From Nitrospinaceae bacterium (GTDB lineage: Bacteria; UBA8248): a DNA stretch of 64,000 nt. Where the stretch lies: assembly GCA_018669005.1 (NCBI GenBank), contig JABJAL010000122.1, forward strand, positions 1-64,000, written 5' to 3'. The translations under genes and the position numbers were made by a program. A model generated the notes under the pieces. That model was not told the origin of the DNA, ran no database searches, and saw nothing but the letters and a program-made list of their open reading frames with translations. This document shows positions 9,232 through 16,477 of this stretch, piece by piece (position 1 is the first letter of the stretch; each line of letters begins with the position of its first letter).

Positions 9232-10157
9232 CACCCTCCCCCAAAATCGCCCCCGAGGCGCTGGCTGATTCTGCTGCCGAATTCGCACGCGGGGCAGGCG
9301 CGATTCTTTTGGGTCTGTTCGGCAAGCGCGTCGAGGTGGACTACAAGAACAAGGCGAAAACTGATCCCGTCAGCGAGGCCGACACCGCGAGCCAGGATTT
9401 TCTCTCCAAGGCCATTGTCGCCAAATTTTCGGACCACGCCGTATTAGGCGAGGAAACCTCCAAGGATAAAGAAGAGGCCAAACGCGAAGGGGAAAAAGAG
9501 GTCCCCGATTACCTGTGGATACTCGACCCACTGGACGGCACTAAAAATTTTTTAAACGGTTTATCCGTTTGGGGGTGCTCGGTCGGCGTACTTTACAAAG
9601 GCCGCCCAGTCGCGGGCGCTATCTTCACGCCGGAGCCCTCGTCAAGCGGGGGCACCATCTACCGCGCATGGGAGGGGGGCGGCGCATTTCGCGAGTCGCA
9701 TCCTATTCAAGTGGCCGAGGACGGCAAGCCAACCGGCAAGCGAATCGCGAGTCTGCCTGGCGCCTACTGGACCCAGTTCCGGCCGACGGGACCTCTCAAA
9801 TCTAGCCTCGGCGAGGTTCGTGCGCCGGGCTCCATCGCTTATGAACTCGCGCTCGTGGCAAGAGGCGGGCTTCACTATGCCCTTTTCGGCGCTCCTAGCA
9901 TCTGGGATGTGGCCGCAGGCGTCCTCATCGTCAAGGAAGCAGGCGGGCGTCCCGTTATCCGGCAAAACGGCACTGACCGATGGGAGCCATTCGAGAATTT
10001 TTTCCCGCCCGAAAACCTACCTAAAAATATCGACGCCGCCAGAAAATGGCGGCGCTCGCTGCTGGTAGGCAATCCCGAACTCACGAAATTCATCTCCACC
10101 AATATCCGCAAGGTGAACAGGCCGGGGCTTTGGACCAAGAAACGACCCGGCAACTAA
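9228..10157 (+). CDS. Inositol monophosphatase family phosphatase
   Basis: This 309-residue magnesium-dependent phosphatase shares a four-base ATGA overlap with the preceding dehydrogenase gene. The diagnostic motifs are present: VSEADTASQ, GEETS, DPLDGTKNF (metal-binding core), and late SIWDVAAG. The fold is shared by inositol-1-phosphatase, CysQ (3',5'-bisphosphate nucleotidase) and fructose-1,6-bisphosphatase. CysQ would fit a sulfur-related operon, but the sequence does not discriminate. It is about 40 residues longer than SuhB, partly because of an insert after the GEE motif. It ends the forward operon. Confidence 0.88.
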   Translation: MTPSPKIAPEALADSAAEFARGAGAILLGLFGKRVEVDYKNKAKTDPVSEADTASQDFLSKAIVAKFSDHAVLGEETSKDKEEAKREGEKEVPDYLWILDPLDGTKNFLNGLSVWGCSVGVLYKGRPVAGAIFTPEPSSSGGTIYRAWEGGGAFRESHPIQVAEDGKPTGKRIASLPGAYWTQFRPTGPLKSSLGEVRAPGSIAYELALVARGGLHYALFGAPSIWDVAAGVLIVKEAGGRPVIRQNGTDRWEPFENFFPPENLPKNIDAARKWRRSLLVGNPELTKFISTNIRKVNRPGLWTKKRPGN

Positions 10158-10190
10158 TTTTTCTTTTTTCCCAATACAAATGAAGTGGCT

Positions 10191-11453
10191 TCAACGCCTT
10201 TTGCCCAACGGCGGGACGGGTACGGGCTTGAAGCTATCGACGGGCGATTTCTTTCCAAACGTCTGTATCTCGGTCAGTGATTCTTTCTCGTTTCCAGATG
10301 AATTTCTATAGGAACTAGACGACTTGATACGAAGCTCATAGTTGGGGGGGCGGCCCTTGGGCTCTATCCCGGGAATCGAGAACGAAAAGAGGCGACTCTC
10401 GCCCGGCACAATCCCCCTTACGCTGTGCGATGTTTTACAGCAGCGCCTTCCCTTTTCAACAATCTCGATCTCAAGGACCAGATCATAGACAAAATCCTTG
10501 TCGATGTTCGCGAGCGTGCCGTGCACCTTGAGGTATGGTTTGCATTTTGGGCATTTTCGGGGCCTGTAAACATCTAGCTCGACTTCCTTAACCTTCATCC
10601 ATTTCTCCGCCCGCCGGTCCCGAATTTTCGACATGAGGGCGAGCGAGGAGAGAATACGCCCACGGTGCGGCGTCTTAGGATAGCGCTTTAAATATTTATC
10701 GAGAGCCGCCGCGCTTCCCGAGCGCTCGGCAACGCGGAGCTCTTGTTTCTCCATGTGTTTAGAGACGATCTCAGCCTCTTGGCTCCTGGGATAGCGCCGA
10801 ATAAAAGCATCCCAGTCGTCAGCAACCATCGAGTTCATGGCTCGCTCAAAGGAGGCCTGCTTGAGCGCTTCTCTGGCCTCATCCATGTAGGGGTTACCGG
10901 GATTATCATGAATGTAGCGAGTAAGTGTGAGAACATTATCCGATGACTTGGCGCGGTCCAAAAGAAGGCGCTCTAGCCGCTGGGTCGCAGCAGCTGTCCA
11001 CTCGCTAGGCGTTTTTATGTGGCGTGCAATGAAGGCACGGTAATCTTTTATCGAATCCTTCCGCTTCACTTTGTCGTACTCTGTCTTTTGGAGCTCTTCT
11101 TGTGCGGTCGAGGCGAATTTACTTTTTGGGTACTTGCGGATGAACGCTTCAAGCTGGCTAGACTTCATACGCGAGATCACATCGTAATAAGAAATCTTCT
11201 CGACCAGCAGCTCAGCCCGTCTGGTATGCGCTCCGGTGGGATGAAGTTTTATGTACTTTCGGTAGGCGTTAGCAGTGTGGACAGACTGTGCCGTCCGAAA
11301 GTCGGCTTCATCACTCTGCTTGGGAGATATCGCTTGCGAGCCGCCACCACCCAAACCCAATCTGTCGACAAGTCCGCAAGCACCTAAAACCATCACCAGA
11401 AAAATAGCGCCAACGAGAGGTTTGAGGAAAATCATCCGCCTGACATCTTGCAT
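10191..11453 (-). CDS. Lipoprotein with tetratricopeptide-like repeats
   Basis: This protein of about 420 residues has a signal peptide ending in LGAC (lipidated Cys near residue 26). I prefer the ATG at 11453, eight bases after GAGG, to the GTG at 11462. Residues 45-270 are repeated helical units with the pattern AFIRKYPKSK, FIRRYPRS, YLKRYPKTP, like TPR/Sel1-type repeats in periplasmic scaffold lipoproteins. A CPKC pair and a CC pair lie in the C-terminal beta-rich domain and could form disulfides or bind metal. It faces the phosphatase gene convergently. The role is unknown, with cell-envelope scaffolding most likely. Confidence 0.72.
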   Translation of the reverse strand: MQDVRRMIFLKPLVGAIFLVMVLGACGLVDRLGLGGGGSQAISPKQSDEADFRTAQSVHTANAYRKYIKLHPTGAHTRRAELLVEKISYYDVISRMKSSQLEAFIRKYPKSKFASTAQEELQKTEYDKVKRKDSIKDYRAFIARHIKTPSEWTAAATQRLERLLLDRAKSSDNVLTLTRYIHDNPGNPYMDEAREALKQASFERAMNSMVADDWDAFIRRYPRSQEAEIVSKHMEKQELRVAERSGSAAALDKYLKRYPKTPHRGRILSSLALMSKIRDRRAEKWMKVKEVELDVYRPRKCPKCKPYLKVHGTLANIDKDFVYDLVLEIEIVEKGRRCCKTSHSVRGIVPGESRLFSFSIPGIEPKGRPPNYELRIKSSSSYRNSSGNEKESLTEIQTFGKKSPVDSFKPVPVPPLGKRR

Positions 11454-11502
11454 ACCACGCACCTCTTCTCGCCTGTGTAAACCCGGGCGTTTTTCATTTC
11501 GC

Positions 11503-12294
11503 TTAAATGGGAGGCCAGGGGAAACTTCTGTACTCCTCGGGATGCGGTAACCGAGGATTAGCCAGAAATGCTCCTACCCGCCTGCGAAGCATATCGAATT
11601 CTTCGGGCTCAAGCCGTGAAATTATTTCACTTGTCATGGGATTTTCGCCATCATCCAGCTTTCTGTCGAGCCCTCTGAGATCGTCGAGAATGTTTTCCGA
11701 AAGTTCATGGCCCGCAAAATCCCATATAACGGTTCTCAGCTTCGGTTCGACATGAAAAGTCAGGCCATGGTCGATGCCCCAAACGCGGCCGTCCTGGCCT
11801 TTGAGGCAATGTCCCCCTTTGCGGTCGGTATTATTTACAATGAGATCAAAAACCGCGAGGAGAAAAAGCTCGGGCCTACCCTCTTCCAGGAGGGTGAAGT
11901 AGTCAGATTCAGGGTCATGGGCAATGTAGAGTTGAACTGAGCCCTCACCGTGCGGGCCCTCTCGCACGATTGTGGGCGGCACGAGTTGCCAGCCGAGAGC
12001 CTGGCTAATGAGAAAAGAGCAGCGCTCGCGATGGTGAAGGGTGCCATATGGATAATCCCACAACGGGCGCTCGCCGCCGGCAGGCTTGTAGATACCCAGA
12101 AAGCGCAGGTCGCCATTTCGAAGCTCGACCGCAAAGGTGTAGTTCGAGCCCCGGGGAACGAGCTCGCCCCCCTCAATTTCGGCCCCATCGATTAGACTTT
12201 CGATCTCATCGATGGATAGGCGAGTGCCTTCATCCTCCTCAGAGGAAGGCGCATCCTCCCCAAAATCTGTCTCGGGAAACGACTCAGAAGACAC
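11503..12294 (-). CDS. SCO1664-family PI3/4-kinase-like protein
   Basis: This 263-residue protein resembles the SCO1664 family of actinobacteria, which has a phosphatidylinositol 3/4-kinase or HipA-like fold. The family motifs are visible: GIYKPAGGERPLWDYPYG (nucleotide-binding lysine), RKGGHCL with NNTD just before, and WGIDHGLTFH with the predicted metal-binding Asp. The first 25 residues are acidic and low-complexity. It starts at a GTG after AGGAAA. It lies directly downstream of a DUF3090-like gene, the same partner it has in actinobacteria. The substrate is unknown; protein or small-molecule phosphorylation is an inference. Confidence 0.75.
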   Translation of the reverse strand: MSSESFPETDFGEDAPSSEEDEGTRLSIDEIESLIDGAEIEGGELVPRGSNYTFAVELRNGDLRFLGIYKPAGGERPLWDYPYGTLHHRERCSFLISQALGWQLVPPTIVREGPHGEGSVQLYIAHDPESDYFTLLEEGRPELFLLAVFDLIVNNTDRKGGHCLKGQDGRVWGIDHGLTFHVEPKLRTVIWDFAGHELSENILDDLRGLDRKLDDGENPMTSEIISRLEPEEFDMLRRRVGAFLANPRLPHPEEYRSFPWPPI

Positions 12295-12326
12295 GCTGGC
12301 TTTCCTATGAAATGGGCGGCGGCAGA

Positions 12327-12935
12327 TTAATGTTTAAAGTGACCGTTCGTATTGGGATTGACCTTACCCGCAGCAACAAGGGCCTGCCTGGAAACCGAAT
12401 CAGTTCCCCTGCCCGAGGCGCAGAGTTCAAGACTCTTATTCACGAAACTCTCGGAGTGACTCACCTCTAGAGAAATTTGCAACTTCGCCCGAATGGTTGG
12501 CTCTGCGTCGCCTACCTCCTCGGAATCCTCGAAGTCCTCAAAGGTGTCTTCCTCGGCCTCCTCAAGTGCATCGTGGAAAAAAAGCGTGACATACTTTTTG
12601 CCCGGCCCAAAGGCGAGACCCAGACGACCGACCTTGAACTCCACCATTTCCTCGGATGAGCACTGAAGGATACTCATGTCCTCAAGGTAGGGGACATCGG
12701 CCTCCTCTGGATTAGCCCCTTCCTTCCATGGGGTGCTCTCGATAAGTTTCTTGATGGCCACGGACAGGCCGTAGAGCTGCTCTTTTTCGAGCCACAGTGT
12801 CGCGGCGGCCTGCGGCGTACTGTCAATCAACAACCTGAATACACGTTTGCCCGGCAAGCCCAGAGATTCGGGCTCGACAGTATCAACCAGTCCAAAATTA
12901 TGTTCTGCCATTTCCATTGATATTTGAATCCTCAT
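12327..12935 (-). CDS. DUF3090-like protein with a degenerate C-terminal zinc ribbon
   Basis: This 202-residue protein resembles the DUF3090 family, which accompanies SCO1664-like kinases. An EPESLGLPGKRVFRLL strand pair and SLEKE..-type helix come early (residues 20-60), and residues 90-125 hold a FKVGRLGLAF-like strand. In actinobacterial members, as I recall them, the C-terminus carries a CPxC...CP zinc ribbon ending in NGH. Here the same segment ends in NPNTNGHFKH but the cysteines are replaced by Asp, Ser and Asn. The start is uncertain: ATGs at 12935, 12917 and 12911 are all possible and none has a strong ribosome site. Confidence 0.62.
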   Translation of the reverse strand: MRIQISMEMAEHNFGLVDTVEPESLGLPGKRVFRLLIDSTPQAAATLWLEKEQLYGLSVAIKKLIESTPWKEGANPEEADVPYLEDMSILQCSSEEMVEFKVGRLGLAFGPGKKYVTLFFHDALEEAEEDTFEDFEDSEEVGDAEPTIRAKLQISLEVSHSESFVNKSLELCASGRGTDSVSRQALVAAGKVNPNTNGHFKH

Positions 12936-13096
12936 TTCGAAAAGAGATAATCAGTTAGCCAAAGCCATCAATTAGCCAAAACCCAGGGCGCTCTCCTTGC
13001 ATACGCAGGCACCAAGCTTATAATCCTCCTACCTCACCGCCAGGGCGGCGAGGTTCATCCTATGCCGCCACGACCCGATAACACCAGGCCATTTTT

Positions 13097-13249
13097 ATGA
13101 CGAAAAGTTCTGACAAACGACCCTCCGGCGCCCGGGCTGGCGCGATGGAGTATCTACTGCTCGCCCTTTTGATTCTCGCCGTCACCGTGACGGCCTGGAC
13201 CCTTATCGACAATGGCCTGCTTGATACGATCGCCAGCCTAGTGAATTAA
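13097..13249 (+). CDS. 50-residue single-span membrane peptide
   Basis: This short frame encodes a basic N-terminus (about 15 residues, rich in Lys/Arg/Ser), one hydrophobic helix starting at MEYLLLALL, and a short polar tail. The EY pair right before the helix recalls Flp-type pilins, but the glycine at the cleavage position is not correctly placed. No Shine-Dalgarno is obvious. It sits between the divergent DUF3090-like gene and the convergent AhpD-like selenoprotein gene. It is plausible as a real gene on composition alone, with unknown function. Confidence 0.45.
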   Translation: MTKSSDKRPSGARAGAMEYLLLALLILAVTVTAWTLIDNGLLDTIASLVN

Positions 13250-13271
13250 CTCCCGCGCCGTCAATTGGGCT

Positions 13272-13898
13272 TCATTCATCCAAGCGTTCGAGCTCGGCCC
13301 GCAGCGCCTCGGGCGCGGCGCGGCCCTTGAGCCCCTCATCAAGATAGACGCCAAGACCATGAGCTACCCGGTTGATGAAGTTGAAGTATCCCACGAGCGC
13401 AACCAGATCAACGATGGCGGTATCATCGAGGCCCTGGGCTCGAAGCTTGTCCATATCGGCCCGCCGAAGCGTCTCAGAGTCTTTCGTGAGGCGCCGGGCA
13501 AAATCGAGCATAATCCGCATGCGATCTGTTAATTGCGCCTCATCGGGCCGCTCTTTTAGCTCCAAGGCGAGCGCATCATCGCCAAGCTCTTGACGGAGAA
13601 ACTCTCCGTGGCTCGTCGTTCAGTAAAAACACCCGTTCGCCTTCGAGACCGCGATGGCCACAAATTCTCGCTCCACCCGCGACAACCTCGAATCGCCATG
13701 CATGAGCGTCAGGTACAAACCCCTGTGGGCACGCATGAGTTCGGGCCGATTGCTAAAGGGGCGCGATATATTCGCCGGGGAGCCAAATTTTTCTCGCCCC
13801 GCCTCATAGTAGCGCTTCACAAGGCCCTCGGCCTCATCCTCGGGGACCGTATGCACCCAGGCAATGGGATTGCCCTCGCTTCCGTCGATTTTCGCCAT
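13272..13898 (-). CDS. AhpD-like (carboxymuconolactone decarboxylase fold) selenoprotein with CxxU active site
   Basis: Two same-frame pieces are separated by a single TGA (13622-13620). Read through, they give a continuous 208-residue protein of the peroxidase-related AhpD/CMD fold. The TGA falls exactly where AhpD has its peroxidatic-partner cysteine: C90-F-Y-U93 followed by His97. Glu78, twelve residues before C90, completes the Glu/Cys/Cys/His relay known from mycobacterial AhpD. The sequence after the TGA continues the family (HGEFLRQELGDD, then MLDFARRLT and YFNFINRVA). ATG 13898 is preferred, after GAGGTGG. It probably reduces peroxides or acts as a thiol oxidoreductase. A stop-truncated reading would remove over half the fold. 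Confidence 0.85.
13593..13609 (-). promoter_or_regulatory. Candidate bacterial SECIS hairpin
   Basis: Immediately downstream of the UGA on the minus strand lies a perfect six-base-pair stem, ACGGAG / CTCCGT, closing the loop AGTTT. The loop G lies 18 bases after the UGA, and the loop contains the GU that SelB-binding hairpins usually carry. Position and form match bacterial SECIS elements, which lie inside the coding region. Confidence 0.7.
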
Positions 13899-14145
13899 AA
13901 CGATACACCACCTCATTAATTGGAAAATTTCAGACTTTCTCTACCAGTTGCTATATTTTTCTTTGCCCGTTGAATACCATGCCCCACCGAGAAAAAAAAG
14001 ACGTTGTCTGACGTACCTTGTAAAACACTCAGTCTCGGGCGATATTCTTTTTAATATCCTTGTTCGGGCCGCGAGGCCAAAACATTTTCGAAGCTGCCAC
14101 GAGCAGCTATCTTTCACATACCGATTTTTTTTGCGAGGAACGATC

Positions 14146-14913
14146 ATGGGCAAGACGAAATTCGATTTTAGCGGACAGGTTGCAATTGCCACGGGCGCGG
14201 CAGTAGGCATTGGTCGAGGCGCCGCCCAGGCTTTTGCCGATTTCGGGGCAAAAGTCTATCTGCTCGACATCGATGATGAGAAAACCGAAAAATCTGCCGA
14301 GACCATAAGGGACTCCGGTGGAGACGCCACCTTCATTCACTGTGACATCACCAACTCGGGCGAAGTCAAAGCCGTCTTGGAGCGCATCGTATCCGAGGCA
14401 GGGCGAATTGATGTTCTCCTGAACAACGCGGGCGGCTTCAACAAACAACTTACCGTGGCCGAGACCGATGAAGAGGAATGGGATCAGGTCATCTCTCGCA
14501 ACCTCAAGGGCGTATTTCTCTGCTCCCGGGCCGCCATCCCCACCCTGATGGAGCAAAAGAGCGGGCGCATCATCAACATGGGCTCGGTCGCCGGCCAGGC
14601 CTCCATGACACGCTCATCTCCACCCTACTCGGCCGCCAAGGCAGGCGTTCACGCCATGACCCGCGTCATGGCCAACGAGCTTGGCGAACACAACATCACC
14701 GTGAATGCCATTGCACCCGGCACCACCGCGACGGACCGCGTCGTCGCCCTGAGGAGCGAGGAGCAGCGCAAACAAATCGGCTCCCTCTCGCCCCTGGGCC
14801 GCATTGGTGAGGTCGAGGACATGGTCGGGTGGATTCTCTTTCTCGCCTCGCCTGAGGCAGGCTATTTTACCGGCCAGACGGTCTCGGTGAACGGCGGGCG
14901 CCTGGCAGTTTGA
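14146..14913 (+). CDS. Short-chain dehydrogenase/reductase
   Basis: This 255-residue classical SDR starts at an ATG after GAGGAA; upstream frame extension is non-coding. TGAAVGIG (16-23) binds the dinucleotide, NNAG is intact, and the GS...PPYSAAKAG segment provides the catalytic Ser, Tyr and Lys. The protein therefore looks fully active, in contrast with the SDR at 3.8 kb. The acidic LLDIDDE at the end of strand 2 favours NAD over NADP. It is followed by a flavin reductase-like gene 31 bases downstream, probably co-transcribed. Substrate unknown. Confidence 0.92.
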   Translation: MGKTKFDFSGQVAIATGAAVGIGRGAAQAFADFGAKVYLLDIDDEKTEKSAETIRDSGGDATFIHCDITNSGEVKAVLERIVSEAGRIDVLLNNAGGFNKQLTVAETDEEEWDQVISRNLKGVFLCSRAAIPTLMEQKSGRIINMGSVAGQASMTRSSPPYSAAKAGVHAMTRVMANELGEHNITVNAIAPGTTATDRVVALRSEEQRKQIGSLSPLGRIGEVEDMVGWILFLASPEAGYFTGQTVSVNGGRLAV

Positions 14914-14944
14914 TTTCATTTTTAGAGCTGGAGAAATTTTTCCA

Positions 14945-15568
14945 ATGGCTAATCATACCGAGTTCGACCCGGGCGAGCTTGAGCGCCAGGATATATATCG
15001 CCTGTTGACGGGCTCTGTTGTTCCGCGCCCAATTGGTTGGGCGTCCACGGTGAGCCCGAGCGGCGTTCACAACCTTGCGCCATTCAGTTTCTTCACCGTG
15101 GTCTGCATCGCGCCGCCAATGGTCACCCTCACCATCGCCCGCAACCCGGACGGAAGCAAAAAACACACATTGAAGAACGCCGAGGACACAGGAGAGTTTT
15201 GCGTCAATGTGGTGGATGTCGCCAACTGGGAGCAGATGGTCGATTCGGCAAACGGCATACCCGAGAATGAAAGCGAATTCGAGGTAACGGGATTGACCGC
15301 CATCCCTGGCGTCAAGACAGGCGCCCCGCGCGTGAAAGAGGCGCCAATTCATCTTGAGTGCAAGGTGGACCGCGTCCTGGAACTTGGCCCCAATAAGCAC
15401 CCCCTGCTTTTTGGCGAGGTGGTCTACTTTCATGTTCGAGACGATGTAATGGAGGGCAAGTACATCAAGATGGAGAAGCTCGACCCGCTAGGGCGCCTGA
15501 ACGGGATGTTTTATTCAACGACCGGAAAAATTATCGAGCGCGCTTTTAACGACGGGCAGCCCCGCTAG
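14945..15568 (+). CDS. Flavin reductase-like domain protein (FMN-binding split barrel)
   Basis: This 207-residue protein belongs to the flavin reductase/DIM6-NTAB family. The early block RLLTGSVVPRPIGWASTVS and the following NLAPFSFF are the classical FMN-binding signature. Family members supply reduced flavin to monooxygenases or act as flavoproteins themselves. It has a short leader after the SDR and overlaps the end of the convergent GNAT gene by four bases. No monooxygenase partner is adjacent. Confidence 0.9.
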   Translation: MANHTEFDPGELERQDIYRLLTGSVVPRPIGWASTVSPSGVHNLAPFSFFTVVCIAPPMVTLTIARNPDGSKKHTLKNAEDTGEFCVNVVDVANWEQMVDSANGIPENESEFEVTGLTAIPGVKTGAPRVKEAPIHLECKVDRVLELGPNKHPLLFGEVVYFHVRDDVMEGKYIKMEKLDPLGRLNGMFYSTTGKIIERAFNDGQPR

Positions 15569-16200
15569 AGCCCACCTTGCTGGCGGATACGGAAAAAGAC
15601 GAGCTGGCCCGACTGACTCACCTTTTTTCCGAGAACATCTCTAATTTTTTTCTCCTGCGTTTCGTCCATATCAAGGGAAACACGCTCCTCGGTCATTCCT
15701 TCCTTGACTTCTATGCTAAAGCCCAGCGATGAGAGGATATAGGCAATCGCCTTGTGGGCGGCAATGGTGGAGAGCGAATACAACTCTCCTGGCCAAAATT
15801 CGAGCATGTAGCGAAGGTTTGCCTCTAACAGCCATCGACTCACACCCAAGCCCCGATATTCGGAAGGGACAACAACAGCGTCGATTCGCCCGTACCAGGC
15901 GCGGCGTTGGTCCGTGCTTCCCAAGTGAGCCAGGATATTTCGATTTTCAATAACGCCAAACGATGTTACGCCCAAAAGCGTATTATTCCAGTAGGCGCCG
16001 ATAACCCCATAATGAGGATCGCCTTTGCCGTAGTTGTCCATGTAGGCAGCCCCGATCTCGCCCTCACTGCCATCTGTTCGCTCACCCTGGCGGCGAAGCA
16101 TCGAGGCCAAATCATCACGCCCGACGAAGTGAAGCGACATGGGCTCGTTGCAGCGCAAAACCCGCCGGAGAAAGTCCTCATCTTTTGTATATTCCACCAC
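15565..16200 (-). CDS. GNAT-family N-acetyltransferase
   Basis: This 211-residue protein contains the GNAT core: a strand IDAVVVPSEY, then the acetyl-CoA pyrophosphate loop RGLGVSRWLL (Q/R-x-x-G-x-G/A variant), and a later helix with AIAYILSSLGF. A 70-residue N-terminal extension precedes the fold and a basic C-terminal tail follows it. The substrate is unknown. Its last codons overlap the flavin reductase gene tail-to-tail. Confidence 0.8.
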   Translation of the reverse strand: MVEYTKDEDFLRRVLRCNEPMSLHFVGRDDLASMLRRQGERTDGSEGEIGAAYMDNYGKGDPHYGVIGAYWNNTLLGVTSFGVIENRNILAHLGSTDQRRAWYGRIDAVVVPSEYRGLGVSRWLLEANLRYMLEFWPGELYSLSTIAAHKAIAYILSSLGFSIEVKEGMTEERVSLDMDETQEKKIRDVLGKKVSQSGQLVFFRIRQQGGL

Positions 16201-16242
16201 TTGCGAAGCGCTCCTTGAAAAGACCGTAAAACTTTTTAATTT

Positions 16243-16449
16243 TCATTCTACCTCAAAACCGGCCTCCTCGACAGCCGCTTCAAAATCTTTGACGCTAGCC
16301 CGGGCCTCATCATAATCGACAGCTGCCGTGCCGCCTGCAAGGTCCACCTTTGCCGACGCCACACCATCGATGCCGCCCAGTGCACCCTCGACAGCCGCCT
16401 GGCAATGTTCACAAGACATACCCTTGACCTTAACAATGATGTTGCTCAT
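16243..16449 (-). CDS. copZ: Copper chaperone (heavy-metal-associated domain), CopZ-like
   Basis: This 68-residue protein is a single HMA fold with the metal site MSCEHC near residues 11-16, alternating strands and a final EEAGFEVE as in CopZ. A strong AGGAGG ribosome site precedes the ATG. It lies 28 bases downstream of the copper ATPase gene on the same strand and would hand Cu(I) to it. Confidence 0.93.
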   Translation of the reverse strand: MSNIIVKVKGMSCEHCQAAVEGALGGIDGVASAKVDLAGGTAAVDYDEARASVKDFEAAVEEAGFEVE

Positions 16450-16477
16450 TTTTTTAAACCTCCTGTTATAAAGCGTT

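Noticed and set aside
13097-13249. Flp-type pilin
   Set aside because: The EY-hydrophobic junction is similar, but the prepilin glycine is not at the required position and no pilus genes are near.
13620-13622. Nonsense mutation making the AhpD-like gene a pseudogene
   Set aside because: The TGA hits precisely the catalytic cysteine position, the rest of the frame is intact, and a SECIS-like hairpin follows; a random stop is less likely.
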